From Moniliella sp. 'wahieum' (lineage: Eukaryota > Basidiomycota > Moniliellomycetes > Moniliellales > Moniliellaceae): a DNA stretch of 64,000 nucleotides. The translations under genes and the position numbers were made by a program. Below the pieces are notes generated by a model. It had not been told where the DNA came from. It saw nothing but the letters and a program-made list of their open reading frames with translations, and did not search any database. Every line of letters starts with the position of its first letter. The first letter of the stretch is position 1. Where the stretch lies: assembly GCA_003971905.1 (NCBI GenBank), contig RSEE01000118.1:117971-181970 (forward strand), read 5' to 3'. Shown one piece after another: positions 21,815 through 34,111 of this stretch.

Positions 21815-24156
21815 ATGTCCTGCCAACCATGCTGCCGACCGCCCACGCCGCCCGGGGGTCGGTCGTCGATCAACAAGTTCGTCTCCTCCTCGCGCAACAT
21901 GCCCAACATGCAGCAACTCTACCTCGACTCGGCCACGCGGCGCGACACGACCGTCGCTGGGTCCAGCACGTTTGCCCCTGCGTTGCACTCGCGCTCGGAA
22001 GTCTAGCGGACCTGGCTGCGTTGCACAAGTTGCTCGAAGGTCGGGAGGGGGAATACGAGTGGGCGCGAAAAGACGACGAGGCATTGGCGGCGATCAATGC
22101 CAAGGAAAGGCACGATGCTGGGCTGGTTTTATGCGCGGCAGAATGCCATTCTGGATTCGTGGAATGAGGTGGACGTGATCCTGTTTTCTCCGTTTCCTGC
22201 GGCCATCTTGCAACGTTTTGCGTCCAAGGACCAGGTCAAGAAGAGCGCAGAGAACGCAAACAGGCTCGTAAGGCCGTCAAGTTTTATACCCCTACGCCCC
22301 AAGTTCCTGCCTCGCCATCGTCGGCGTTGGAGTTCAATGTGGGTGGCAGAAGTAAATCCATCTCGGCTCGTGGAAACGGACGAGATGCGTCATGTCGCCC
22401 GGCACGTCGCCGGAACGTAAGGCGCTGTTGCCATTGGCCCAATCCACAGCCCAGGCTCCCGCGGCGGAACAGTACGGGGCGCTATTGGAGATGGCGATGG
22501 AGTGGGCGCGGCCGAGCAGTGTTTGACCCACAAGAGTCGGCGCTACAGTGGCAAAACGTTGGCGGATCTGTTTGGTACCTGGACCCTAGCTTCCGACGCG
22601 CCCCAAGACACCGTGATTGAGATGCCCAACGAATCTGCCCCCGCCGGTTCCTCGAACCAAGATGCGAAAGCGAGCAACGCCTTGTCCTGTCGGCCGAACC
22701 CGAATCGGAGGCCGACTCCACTGTGCCGCCCTCTTCTCATGAGGTGGATCCCGAATCGAGTGAATGGGAGGATGGTCCTGCCCCTATTCCGGCGCCCGAG
22801 GCGAGCATCCTGGCCCATGTGGCAACCCGGATGGAAAGCGGGAGCAGGAACGGCGACGGTTGATGGCCCATGTGCCAGGTCTAGCCGAGAAGGACGAGGC
22901 GTCCGAGGCTCAGATTCATTTGCGATCAATATCAATTTGGCGGCGAATGTGGCATTGTTGCTGGGAAAAGTTTTGGCCTGCCTCTCGTCGCGCTCCATCT
23001 CGCTGTTTGCCAGCTTGGTCGACTCGGCGCTCGACTTGCTCTCCACCTTGATCATCTTCGGTACCTCGCGTCTGATTGCGCATCGCTCGTTCCAAACAGT
23101 GTACAAGTATCCTGTTGGCAAACGAAGGTATGCCCCTCCCTCCTTCTCAGTCCCCCGCTACTCTGCTTCTCATGTTGTGTGATGAGACGGCTAACCTCTT
23201 TGAGGTCAGGTTTGAGCCACTGGGTGTGGTAATCTTTTCAGTACTTATGTGTGGCTCTTTCCTCCAAGTTTTGCTCGAGTCCACCCAACGCCTGTGGGCG
23301 GCGCTCATGGTGACTCGGAAGAGGTGCCTAGCTTGCCGTTGGTCGGGTTGGCGGTGATGTTGGTCACGATTGTACTCAAGGCGTTCATGTGGATCGCGTA
23401 TCGCACAGTCGTTCCAGTGGTGTTCGAGCTGTGGCGCAAGGTACGTCGACTCGCTTGATTCCCCTTGCCCTGGACTTGTTATTGACTGTGCCTTTTTTTC
23501 GCCCAGACGCTGAGAACGACGTGATCTTCAATATTGTCTCTCTCATCTTCCCTCGTTTAGGCCAGTTTTTGGGCACCTCTGTCTTGGACCCCCTGGGTGG
23601 CATTCTGCTGTCGCTTTACATTATTCACGAGTGGCTTGAGACGTTGATGGAACAAGTCACCAAGTTGAGCGGCAAGGCGTGCGGTTCGGAGGAGATTGCT
23701 CGGGCATTGTACCTCGTCACGCGCTTCAAGGATGTCGAGTCGGTGTCGGGGTTGGAGGTGTACCACGCGGGGGACGGGATGATCATCGAGGCGGATGTGG
23801 TGTTGCCCTACGATCTCTCTCAAGGAGGCGCACGTGGGAGAGGTGTTGACGTTTGCGCTGGAGTGCTTGACGGACGTGGAGCGTGCCTATGTGCACTTGG
23901 ACTACAATGCCCATGGGCCCATGGGCCATCTGGCCCAACGCGGCTAACCTCCCTGCTCTCTCCATTGCTTGATGCTTGCTACCCCGACCCGCAGTGCGTC
24001 GCTTTCACTTCTTTGGCTTTGCCAACAAGAGTGCCTCGCTTTCTCTATAGTGTTTTCCGAATTAATGATGCCTCTTGTTTGGAGTTGGAGTGAGCCTGCT
24101 TCTCACACAGCTACCTCGCCCTGATCGAGCAAGCCGGTATTTGGAGCGAGGACTAG
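21815..24156 (+). CDS. Cation diffusion facilitator (CDF) transporter
   Basis: A membrane proton-coupled exporter of divalent metal ions. The N-terminus (MSCQPCCRPP, then INKFVSSSRN) is cytosolic. The segment MLGWFYARQNAILDSWNEVD matches the helix before the membrane domain in fungal CDFs. Membrane segments include NVALLLGKVLACLSSRSISL and ASLVDSALDLLSTLIIFGTS, whose DSALD (D-x-x-x-D) is the metal site type common in Mn-like CDFs. KRRFEPLGVVIFSVLMCGSF, AVAQDAENDVIFN and LDPLGGILLSLYII follow, then the cytosolic dimerisation domain (EVYHAGDGMIIEADVVLP). Introns are 23128-23209 (82 nt, branch GGCTAACC) and 23441-23506 (66 nt), the latter joining AVAQ to DAENDV. The end is YLALIEQAGIWSED with TAG at 24154-24156. 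Several frame breaks occur (about 22010, 22120, 22900, 23300-23400, 23820). Confidence 0.82.
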
Positions 24157-24658
24157 GACGGTGGTGATGGTTGATAAACGCCACACCCGGCAGCGCTCAA
24201 CGCAACGCGCGTGTACAAAAAGTTGCTCCCGCCGTCGCCCGAGCCCAACAGAGGCGATTGGAGGTCGATGCCGTCGGCGGGCTGTCGTCGATTCTCACTC
24301 AGGTACTCAGGCACATTGGGGCGGTGCGGTAGAAACATCCTCGTCGCCCCCCGGTTAAACCCTTGTGATTGCACTTTCGTGCCGGGGGCGTTCCGCTGGC
24401 AGATTCCGCCCCGCTCGCTGCTTGCGGCCTAATACGTTGCCCAGGTATATTAAGCAGCTGCTCTTGTTATAAGCCGCCCTTAGGCTGGCTGCTCCGCCCC
24501 GAGTGGCCTAATACGCCCGAAGCCCCCAGCGGCAACGAGGACCCACTGGTAGCCGCCCTGATGGCCACTGGCACTCGCTGGCCTCCTCGCCGTCACTGCC
24601 TTTTTCCTGGCCCTGCCATCTGTGGCTGCCGCACCTGCGCCGTTCCCACTACTTCACG
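24157..24658. other. Intergenic, no gene seen
   Basis: No recognisable coding sequence. It presumably holds the 3' end of the CDF transcript and the promoter of the PET191-like locus; no clear TATA box. Confidence 0.4.
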
Positions 24659-25266
24659 ATGGTCAAGCCGTGTGTCCATCCTTTTCCCCCCCCCCGATCC
24701 GCGCCCTCTCGCGCGTCCCTGACCTGCCCACCTCGCGCCTGTTGTGCCACCTCCAGTGCAAGGACGTGCGGGACGCACTGGCACATGCCTGATGGCCGGT
24801 CCATGCGTCTAGCGCGACGGCCTCAAGCCCAGCGACTGTCTCCGGCATCATAAGGACGAAATGTCTACCGAATGCCTCAAACGTCTACCGCTCCTACGTG
24901 GCGTGCTGACGCGGCATCCTCGACATGCGCCAACGATTCCGCATGTCGGCTCCGATTGTCCAGACCTCCGACCGTGCTCGCGAACGAGAACATGCTGCAC
25001 GGCTGAACAGCTGGCCAGCGACCCGAACCGACAACCTGATCCTCTTGCGAAACCTGGCTGGGATGTCTTGCAACGCATATCTAGTTGTTGGTATCGGCTT
25101 GCCTTTGCCACATTTTGTGCCCCCCCCTGCTCCATTCCCTGTGCCGCCCCGGACGCTGCTTTGCCCATCTATCGAGACCTCAAGAGAAAGATCCGTCTGC
25201 CCTGGCCTACTATGTGCAGGGAAAGCGGAAATATATCCCTTTCGGGCATGCCCGAAAGATGCATGA
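24659..25266 (+). pseudogene. PET191/COA5-like cytochrome oxidase assembly gene, disrupted
   Basis: PET191 is a small twin Cx9C protein of the mitochondrial intermembrane space needed for cytochrome c oxidase assembly. Reading across two 1-nt breaks gives CKDVRDALAHCLMAGPCV, RDGLKPSDCLRHHKDEMS, TECLKVYRSYVAC and RGILDMRQRFRMSAPI, with the cysteine spacing of the family. Two in-frame nonsense codons interrupt it: TAG at about 24809-24811 after CV, and TGA at 24906-24908 at the residue after the last conserved cysteine, where relatives have Lys or Arg. The upstream part probably contains an intron ending CCTCCAG before TGCAAG. Boundaries are uncertain. It could be a true pseudogene or a consensus error; other genes here show only frame breaks. 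Confidence 0.55.
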
Positions 25267-25545
25267 CCCATTCCCTCTCCTTGGCCTGGGTTCTTGCTGG
25301 CACCAGCGGACTCGCACGTGAAGGGTTGCTGCACTGTTGCTACAACAACCCGACGCAGAAACCAAGAAGCAGCAAGTGATAAACCTCAAGTCACACATCA
25401 CCCATGCGTGGCCGAGTGACTGATGTGCTTATGTGCTACTGGTAGCCTACCTTCTTGGCTGATTTGTAGCCACAGTAGCTCGTCTTCGGCACCTCTTGCC
25501 TCTTTTCCTTTGGTGGCCATTGCCATTTTGCTCCTCTCACTCTCC

Positions 25546-28420
25546 ATGTCGTTTTCGACGGCACAGGCGGTGCGTGCGAGGACGCACTTAGCCTCCGCAC
25601 GGGGAGCTGGGTCTCTGCGCTCCGTATCTCAACCCGCCTTTCCCTCGGAGTTGAACGACGCTGACGCCATCATCGAAGCGGGTCTGCTTTCGCCCCAGGA
25701 AGAAGCACCGGACAAGCCAGATGCCTACCCTCCAGCCCACCAAAGCGGGTCTACTTATCTTCCGGGACTGGCCAAATGTTTTTGTCATCGTCGTCTGGGT
25801 CTACTTTATCCGGCACTACCGCTCTTGCGCACATGGAATGGCGTCTTGTCGTTGCCATCGCAATCGTTGCCGCTTTCTTTCGTTTCTCTCTCTCATCCGA
25901 CCGCCAGCAGCATTGTGTAAGTCCCCCTTCCTCCACCTAGCAAGGACCGAATAAAAGACGGACACGGGGCTGACACTCGGCTACGAAAACGGTTTGACGA
26001 GTTCATTTCGGCGGGTTTGCCAGCCAGTACATCCGTCGCCAGTTCTTTATCGATGTGCACCCGCCTCTCGCCAAACTTATGATCGCCCTGGCTGCGTACG
26101 TGGGGGGATACGATGGCCAGTTTGATTTTGGTGACATTGGCAATGAGTACATTGTTGGAGAACGGCCTGGCCAGCCGGTGCCCTACGTCGGGATGCGGTT
26201 CGTATCGGCCCTGTGTGGGTGGTTGCTGGTCCCAGTAGCTTTCATCACCCTTCGAGCGGCGGGAGTGCGGACTGGGTCGGCCTTGGTGGGCACCTGTTTT
26301 GTGTTGCTGGACAATGCACTGGCGACCCACAGTCGGTACATTTTCCTAGACGCCCCGCTGGTACTCTTTACTGCTACTACTATTCTCTGCTGGGTGTGCT
26401 TTGGCAAGGAGGATGCTCGTCGACCTTTTACGCGGGCCTGGTGGGTTTGGCTCCTGGCGACTGGGGTTTCGCTTGGGCTTGTATTGAGCGTAAAGTGGGT
26501 CGGGCTTTTCACGGTCGCTACCATTGGGGTGGCGACAATCATGCAACTCTGGCTGCGCCTCGCTGATCGCCGCAGTTCTGTATGGGATCTGTGGCGACAC
26601 TTTGTCGCTCGAGCTGGGGCGCTCCTTGTCGTCCCCCTCACCATTTATGCTTCGACGTTCTGGATCCACTTTGCTATCCTCAATCGTTCGGGCGATGGAG
26701 ACGGGTTCATGTCGCCTGTATTCCAACATACACTCCATGGACGGGCGATGAACGACACGTACGTGCCAGTCGCACTTGGTAGCTCGGTCACCATCCGGCA
26801 TACCATACGCGCGGCGGGTACCTTCACTCGCACCCCTTCCACTATAAAACTGGCTCCGAGCAGCAACAAGTCACCCTCTACCCCCATGAGGACGACAACA
26901 ATGTGTGGGAAATCGTCGCTGCACCTTCTTCGGATGGGCCTGTGGACGCCGACGGGTTTCCCCTCACGCTTCCCGCGGCTCCCCTCGCGAAGTGGAGAAG
27001 CATTTGAGCCGGCTGGATTGGCTCTACGACGGGGCAGCTGTGCGTCTGGTCCATCGGGCCTCCGACGCTCACCTCCATTCGCATAAGGTCCGGGCGCCCG
27101 TGACAGACGCGGATTATCAACATGAAGTCTCGGCCTATGGCTCCCCTGGGTTTACCGGCGATGGCAACGACAATTGGATCGTGGTCATTGATCCAACCGA
27201 GACGATCGGTGGCCGAGCGCGAGAGCAGGTCCAAGCGCTCCGTACCGTCTTCCGCTTGCGCCATGCCTCGTTGGGCTGTTACCTGTTTAGCCACAAAGTT
27301 GCCCTACCCGACTGGGGGTTTGGCCAGCAAGAAGTGACCTGCAATCAGTGGCCTACCCGCCCCAATTCCCTCTTTTACATTGAGACCAACTTTCATCCTT
27401 TGCTCGAGCAAGATGTTCACACCGAACGAATCAACTACCCCGTCCCTTCCTTTTGGGCCAAATTTGTCGAACTTCAAAAAGTCATGTGGACCACCAACGC
27501 CGGTATCACTGCTCATCACACCTACCAGTCCCGGCCTCAGCAGTGGCCGTTTTTGCGGCGCGGGGTCAACTATTGGTCGCTGCAGCATCGCCAAGTGTAC
27601 CTGTTGGGCAATCCCTTGGTTTGGTTTAGCGCCGTGGCGTCCGTCGGGTGTACCTGGCAGCACGGGCGCTGTTGATTCTACGTGCCAAGCGGGGGCATAC
27701 CATCGACCTGGACCCGGCGCTTGTGGCGCACTACGATGGCTTCCTCGCCTTCTTGGTAGCGGGTTACTTGCTGCATTACCTCCCTTTCTTTGCCATGCAC
27801 CGCCAACTCTTCCTGCATCATTACCTACCCGCCCTCTACTTTGGCATTCTCACCGCCGCCACAGTGCTGGACACTGTCACTGTCCGCTCAAGCCGCGGCT
27901 GCGAAGTACCTCACCGCGACCCTGGCGTGCTGGACTATGGATGTTTTGGCGGCTCAGTCCACTCATCTCGGCCGGGGAATGGACGCGGGATAGGTGCATG
28001 GCCGTTCGCCTGCGACAAACATGGGACTTGGACTGCATCAACTTCCCCGCTTCTACCACCGAGTACCGTGCTTGGCCGCCAGTGGTGCGAACGGCCGAGT
28101 TGTCTTTGGTCGACCCGCATCCAACCACCACACCACCCTCCTCTGTCCTCCTCCTCCCCCACCACGCGGACACCGGACCGTTGGATCCCGCACCTGGGAA
28201 CCATGCTTTGAGCAAGCGGCGCACCTGGCCCACGACTCGGGGCGCCTGTGCGGGCCCTGCGGTGGATGCTCCCAACGGCTGGGCAGAAGCAGGGCGGAAT
28301 GGGCATGGACTCGACGCCAAGCAGCTGCAGAACATGGTGTTGGGCGGGACAACGGCCAAGGGGGTGGGCCAATCGGGTGCGCGTGCGGGAACGACGGGGA
28401 CGACGGCATTGGGCATCTGA
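25546..28420 (+). CDS. Protein O-mannosyltransferase (PMT family)
   Basis: Transfers mannose from dolichyl-phosphate mannose to Ser/Thr of secretory proteins in the ER membrane. The order is: polar N-terminus, first membrane helix WPNVFVIVVWVYFIRHY, a second hydrophobic stretch (LVVAIAIVAAFF), an intron starting GTAAGT at about 25918, then the luminal acidic motif FDE(V)HFGGFASQY. RQFFIDVHPPLAKLMIALAA and several membrane helices follow, then three MIR domains (LHSHPFHYKTGSEQQQ; LHSHKVRAPVT; LFSHKVALPDWGFGQQEVTC). Further on are WPFLRRGVNYWS, the hallmark HRQLFLHHYLPALYFG and RLRQTWDLDCINFP. A G is missing exactly in the DE motif (near 26001), and more breaks occur near 26830, 26980 and 27640. 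PMT1-type seems likelier than PMT2 from these motifs, but I do not assign the paralogue. Confidence 0.85.
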
Positions 28421-29241
28421 GGCTGCGAGTCCTGAGGGGAGGACAGACGAAGCCCCAGACCAGATGGCGCTGGGAGGCTATAAGGCCTAAGGCCTAACTA
28501 AGGTTCCAAGACGCGACGTGCATTGCTGCGTCGTGCATCACATGCTCATCACGTGCATCCCATCGAATGGAGCACAGTGACTAGTGAACGTTCACGCTGA
28601 ACGTTCAAGCTGAACACGTGGAGGTAGTGCAGGTAGTGCATCCCAGCTCGGTCGCAAGCTTGGGCGCCCCATGGCGTTATCGATTATCCGATTCAGAGCG
28701 CAGACTGAGCTCACCCATCTGTCGCATTCCGCTGCCGGAAAGGCGGCGCCGGGCGGGCCGGACACTACCTGGTAGGTTACCGGTGACTGGTAGTGCTGCC
28801 GCCACATGTCACATCCGGCTGCCGGTTGGAGGGGCCGGTGCTGGCGTGGGGGCAGTCTGGGCGCCGGCACGGATCCGGGCGGTCCCACACCAGATGCGGA
28901 CACTCGTCCCACGCGGGGCTCTAAGGTAGCGCCGCTGCTCCGCTTGACGGGAAGCTGCCGCCGGCGCGCGACACTCGGTCTCTCTCACGCGACGGCTCCA
29001 TGCCGCCGTCTGGGCCGTCGGCGTACCAACACTCTGGAGAGTGCGTCAGCAGCGCCACACTGTATCAGCCCAAGTACTCGCAGCACTCAGTCTGAGTCCT
29101 CACCCGGAACCAGCGCCCCCCCAAGGGTATAATAGCAATTCCCCGCCTCCGTCTTTCCCTCCTTTTGTCTTCTCCGCTCCCCTTCTCTTTCCACCACCAC
29201 ACCACCTCTCTCCCTCCCCCCTACTCCCACGCCTGCCCGAC
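28421..29241. other. Intergenic; SFC1 promoter
   Basis: No gene. It carries GTGACTAGTGA (28576-28586), an overlapping GAACGTTCACGCTGAACGTT cluster (28586-28616), and the TATA box listed at 29128. The final 100 bp is pyrimidine-rich, as in highly expressed fungal promoters. Confidence 0.5.
29128..29134 (+). promoter_or_regulatory. TATA box of SFC1
   Basis: TATAATA lies 114 bp before the ATG and is followed by a CT-rich leader. Confidence 0.55.
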
Positions 29242-30277
29242 ATGTCCAAAGACGCCAAGAAGGTCGCTCCCTCCACTCACCTCATTGCCGGTGGCATCGC
29301 CGGCTTCTCGGAGGCCATCACATGCCACCGTACGTTTGGTCCCCGTTTCTTGCCTCTTCCCGTTTCCTCTCCGCGCTGCCTGCATCACTGCATTGTCCAC
29401 ACTTGCTGACACGCACCCTTGCTGCAGCTCTCGACACGATCAAGGTGCGCATGCAGCTCAGCCGTCGCGGCAAGGGCGCCAAGCCGCGCGGGTTCATTGC
29501 AACGGGTGTGCACATTGTTAAGAAGGAGACAGTTCTCGGTCTCTACAAGGGCTTGGGCGCTGTGGTAACGGGCATTGTACCCAAGATGGCCGTCCGCTTC
29601 TTCTCCTTTGCCGAGTACAAGTCTTGGCTGGCCGACAAGCAAACAGGCGTGACGGCGCCTCGCAACGTTTTCCTTGCCGGTCTGATGGCTGGTGCAACGG
29701 AAGCAGTTGTGGTGGTCAACCCATGGAGGTGGTCAAAATTCGCTTCAAGCGCAGCAGCATTCTCTCGCCGATCCGCTCGAGCAGCCACGATACCGGAACG
29801 CGGCCCATGCGCTCTACACGATTGTTAAGGAAGAAGGCCCTGCGACGTTGTACCGCGGCGTGGGGCTGACCGCGTTGCGCCAGGCCACCAACCAGGCCGC
29901 CAACTTCACCGCATACCAAGAACTCAAGTCCTTTGCTCAAAAAAACAAGGCGTCGAGGTGTTGCCCGGGTACCAGACCATGATCATCGGTCTCATTTCCG
30001 GTGCGCTCGGTCCGTTTACCAATGCACCCATTGATACGATCAAGACACGCATTCAAAAGGCCCAACGGATTGAGGGGGAAACGGCCTTTAGTCGTGTGTC
30101 CAAGGTTGCTGCGGACATGTTTAAGAACGAGGGCCTGTCGGCCTTCTGGAAGGGCATCACGCCTCGTGTCATGCGGGTTGCTCCGGGTCAGTCGGTTGTC
30201 TTTTGGTATACGAAAAGGTCAAGAACCTTATTGAGGATCTAAGAAAGGTGACTACTCATCCGCGACGCCAACTCTGA
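29242..30277 (+). CDS. SFC1: Mitochondrial succinate-fumarate carrier
   Basis: An inner-membrane antiporter that brings cytosolic succinate into mitochondria in exchange for fumarate, linking the glyoxylate cycle to gluconeogenesis. It has three mitochondrial-carrier repeats: first HLIAGGIAGFSEAITCHPLD with DTIKVRMQLSRRGKGAKPRG, second GLMAGATEAVVVVNPMEVVK with IRLQAQQHSL, third IGLISGALGPFTNAPIDTIK with TRIQKAQRI. It follows yeast Sfc1 closely, including LYKGLGAVV, YTIVKEEG, RQATNQAANFT and FWKGITPRVMRVAPGQS. The intron is 29330-29427 (98 nt, branch GCTGAC) and lies inside the first PxD motif, restoring the Pro codon. Frame breaks lie near 29722, 29745, 29945 and 30205. With the last one resolved the protein ends VYEKVKNLIEDLRK and a short tail at TGA 30275-30277. 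Confidence 0.92.
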
Positions 30278-30546
30278 GGAATAAACGGCGGTGGTATCGC
30301 TTGCCCAGCATGGGATTGGATAGGCTGGTACCCGGTACCAGTCCTTGCCATACCAAGTCCCACCGTACTTCCCTCTTCCCTCATGCGCATCATTCATTCT
30401 GTATGCAAAAGACTGCCCTATATCCTGCATTCTATTGACTCCGCTAGCTCGTAGATGCTGTCCAAAACACAGGGAATGTGTTGAGTGCGTGAGACCATTC
30501 CTGTTTGTGGGTACACAAGGCGAAATCAAAAAAAAAAATAAAAAAG

Positions 30547-30642
30547 TGACTGCGCCCAGAATCGAACTGAGAATAACAGAGCTCGTGGAGCTGTACGATC
30601 GTGAAGCCACAATCTGTCGTGATACCTTTTCACCACGCAATC
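30547..30642 (-). tRNA. tRNA-His(GTG) with 25-nt intron
   Basis: On the minus strand, acceptor GATTGCG pairs with CGCAGTC, the D arm closes with GTG/CAC, the anticodon stem is ACAGA/TCTGT and the T arm is CTCAG-TTCGATT-CTGGG. The mature loop TTGTGGC gives anticodon GTG and matches the yeast tRNA-His loop. A 25-nt intron interrupts after position 37. CTTTTT follows the gene as terminator. The usual extra G at position -1 would be added after transcription. Confidence 0.92.
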
Positions 30643-30791
30643 TTAATAACCCGCCGCAGAGACTAGCTGAAATCCGTACCTCAGCTCTCTCCTGCTGAAG
30701 TTGCACCGATTCTGCTGGGCCGCTGGGCGATTTTTGGCATGGGTGTGCTGACGTTCGCGCGAGCCCGAACTTGATTGCTGCGACCGTGACG

Positions 30792-33700
30792 ATGGCCAAC
30801 ACGGCCGTGTTTAAGCCTGCCGTCATCTTCCCAGGCACCACCAGTCTGGATGGTACACCAGAAGACGGCATTGCTGCTGTCCTAAATGCCGCTTCGGCGT
30901 CGGGGGTGCCACTAGAGTTGCTGGTCGACTCTACGCCGGCCTTGCCAGTGGTTGTCGCGCAAAGCGTCGAGACGTCGTTGCCGGAGCCCGTTGCTTCGCT
31001 CGATTCGGCTCCCGAGTCGGACTCTGCATTTCACACCGACACCGATGTGAATCTGCCTCCCGATGTGTCGACGGATCCCCTGCTCGCTTTGCGCAAACAC
31101 ACTTTTCGCAGAAGCGCGCCAAGCACGGGGAGCGCGCCGTGCCTGCCGCGCCCAAACGCGACTTGGGCATGCCTTCTCATCTGGCTGTGGGCCTGTGCGA
31201 GGGCGAGTTAATCTCGGTTCATGTCGGGGGGCCTGGGCGTAATATGCTTTTTGTTAATTCCCTCTCCAAGCCCATGGCCCGGTCCGACGAAGACGAAGAC
31301 GAGGGCCAAGATGACGACCAGGGTCTTCTCGCCCCCTTGGATGGCGACCCGGATAAGGATCCAGAGGCGGAAGGCCCAAGGATGGATTTGTTCTCCATGC
31401 CAGCGCCATCCCTTCGCATGTGTTCCGCCTACCCATTCATTCCGTGCAGATATGCTCAGCCCATGACACCCAGCCCCTCCCTTCCCCAAGTTTCCTCGCC
31501 CCTGGCTCATGGTGCAAACGCGCAACAAGCTCCTCTTGGCCAGCGTCGTGCGCAACTCGTCATGCCGTTCCGCACCAAGGGATTTCCACTCTACTCTCGG
31601 ACCCTGATGGACTTTGATGGAGGCCTACCCGTCGACGTACAGGGCCAGCGAGTAGGAACCGACCCCTGGGGTGGGTGTGCTCTGGGTCTGTCTTCGTCGG
31701 GCATCTGTGCTCTTCTCGTTACCGAGGGGGGCAAGCTAGCGTGGTGGGTGCTTACTGATCCTCTTGAATCAAGGATTGAAATGGACGGAGAGTTGCCGGA
31801 TTCGGACAGTCCCTGGCATGTCCTTGCGGGACCGGGAGGGTCCTTTGTGGTCTGGAACGCCTCGCAAGTGCTTTTGCTGCAGCACCGGGACCCTGAGCTA
31901 ACGGAGCGGTGGGAACAGACGTTGCTCTATTTCGCCACTCCGCACAAGGCAATCGCGAGCCAAGACCAAGTGACCAGTGTCGTCTGTGCCCCGGCCCGCC
32001 GCGCAGGGAACGCAATCAAGGGATTGGTCTATATTTCTACCTTGGCCGAAGTGGTCTGCCTCGACGTGTCTCCTACCCTCGTTCGGGGCCGAAGGGATGT
32101 TCCTTTGCGACCCCTTCGGATATGGGATCATATGCGCGGACCAGATCCTTCCTTGACGTTGTCCCTACTTCCTTTGGCAGTGGAGGACGTGGATGCGAGG
32201 AGAGTTGGACTGTGCCTGATGCCGACCCAATCGGGAGAGAGCCGAGGGAGAGACGGGTGCCGACTCTCCTCCTCTCCCGACCAATGACTTGAACTGGGGT
32301 GTAGAAGAGGGTGGGGACGAGGTGCATCACATGTCCTGCTCTCTCACGTTACTCGCGCGTTCTCACCGCTTATACCCCCTATCCTCTCCTCCCTTCCACT
32401 GGGCTGCCGCGCAGAACGGACTGTGTCCACCAAGGGGGAGACGTACAGGTTCCTTCTCTTCTTCCTGAAGGTCTCTTGCCCTTTTCTGCACCATTACTTT
32501 TGCCTCTCGCTGCCTTGGCGCCCGGATGGGCGATGAGATACGATTGCCCTTATGCTTTGTTTCAGCTCGCTCACACTGGCACGGTGTCGGTGCTCGGTTT
32601 AGCTCATCGGACGAGCACGCTGTCGAACTTACCGCCTCTTCCGGAGGGACGAGGAGGAGGAGGACGGTATTATGGAGGGGGAGTATGAGCTTTGGCATGA
32701 CGGACCGGAGAAGCTGGAGCCCATTCCCGATGGTCGAACTCGGATCTGGACCGCTGGACCCCCTCAGCGCCTAAGCACCCTTCCCTCTCTCCCCGTCGGC
32801 GGAAACAGATGGACATCTGTTGGAGGAGCTTGAGAAGCTATGCACCCCCCAGGCCAACACGTCCTCCTCACTATGCTCCCGCCCTCCCAAAGCGTCCCAA
32901 GCTAGCAGCGCACGAACAGTGGATTACAGCCGAATATGGATGAGCGCGTTGCACGGCCGCCTGGTGGAGGCTGCGCCAGGAATCCATCCAACTTCATTGG
33001 ATGAGCTGCTCACATGTCTGGACGAGGACGAAGGGTTAGTGATGCCGCAGTCAACTACGGGTCGGGCCCCCAAGCTACTGTACGAGTTTATTCATTCCCT
33101 GATCGACCCTCCCGGCGCCCCGACCGGCGCATTACCTTGCCTGCCATACATTCCTGTCCCGGACTCGGAGGCGGTTCATGAAGGCTATGCGGACGCGCTG
33201 CGTTCTGTCGAATTCACTCACGACACGACCCGTTAGGCGTGGACGAGAGCGTGGGTGTTGGTATCTCGTCCGTAGGCCCGGATGAAGGTCCATCATCCGA
33301 ACGCTGGGCCCGTCAGATGGTCGAATGGGATCTGCAACTTTCTTCCTCCCTGGTCGAGCTGTCTGGGGATCGTCGTATCTATTCCGAAGCTGGCTCTACC
33401 CTGGAGCGGGCCCAAGTCCAGTGCGAGTTTCGCATGCCCCCCGAACCTCCGTCGGACTACCCAGTACCGTATGGGCAGGCGTGGGCTCACCACTGTCCCC
33501 CCCTGCTGGTCCAAATCGACAAAACAATCTCATCCTACCCTCTCGGCCGACTCGGCAGCGGCATTGCTTCTGCTGCAAGACTGCCGACCCGTTGTCGGAG
33601 ACGGACCGGCTGAGGGGACGGGCAAGATCCATGTTACCATTTACCCAGGCCGGACGCAGAAGGAAGTATTTGCGGCGATAACGACGTTGCCACCCGTCTC

Positions 33701-34111
33701 GACGCTCGGCTTCGGCCTCGGTCCCCCAACCCCGCACCGGAGCCGGACCCCTCGCTCCCAATCGCGCACCCCCGTCCACCGGGGGAGGACATGGTGAGCA
33801 TGAGCCAGCCTCTACCGCTTCGCGATCGCTTGCCACCCCTTCCCGCGCCTTGGCTCAGACTCAGGTTCCGCAAGCCTTTGCGCCACCCCTACCTCGCTGC
33901 GCCCACGCGCATGCCCCGACCGCAGTTATCTTCTCAACCCACCGCTCTGTCCTCGTCGCAGCCCGTCACGGCCTCGCAAGCGGTTCCGGGTGTTCATGCC
34001 AACCGTGCCCGGAAGCCCGCAGCCAAGCGGAGGCGGTTGGGCGGCTTTGACCCCCAATGCCCACATTCTCTCTCCTGTGCCAATCCTGCTGCGTCAACTC
34101 CAACGAAATGA
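30792..34111 (+). CDS. RRN6-like RNA polymerase I core factor subunit (tentative)
   Basis: Rrn6/TAF1C is a WD-like beta-propeller subunit of the Pol I core factor that starts rRNA transcription. The protein has an acidic, Ser-rich N-terminus (SLDSAPESDSAFHTDTD) and a run of Asp/Glu near 31280-31330. Propeller-like stretches follow: GGCALGLSSSGICALLV, GSFVVWNASQVLLLQHRD, VTSVVCAPARR and GLVYISTLAEVVCLDV, then PLRPLRIWDHMRGPDPSLTL, which resembles the conserved Rrn6 motif before the helical part. The tail is Ser/Gln/Pro-rich and ends KPAAKRRRLGGF, like the Lys/Arg-Gly-Phe end of Rrn6 proteins. One extra T at 34046-34048 would give a stop right after GGF. Many frame breaks are needed (about 31100, 32250, 32700, 33230, 33560, 33780). 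No close match is claimed. Confidence 0.5.

Noticed and set aside
21815-30277. Biosynthetic gene cluster
   Set aside because: Neighbours (metal transporter, O-mannosyltransferase, mitochondrial carrier) serve unrelated housekeeping roles, and there is no core synthase.
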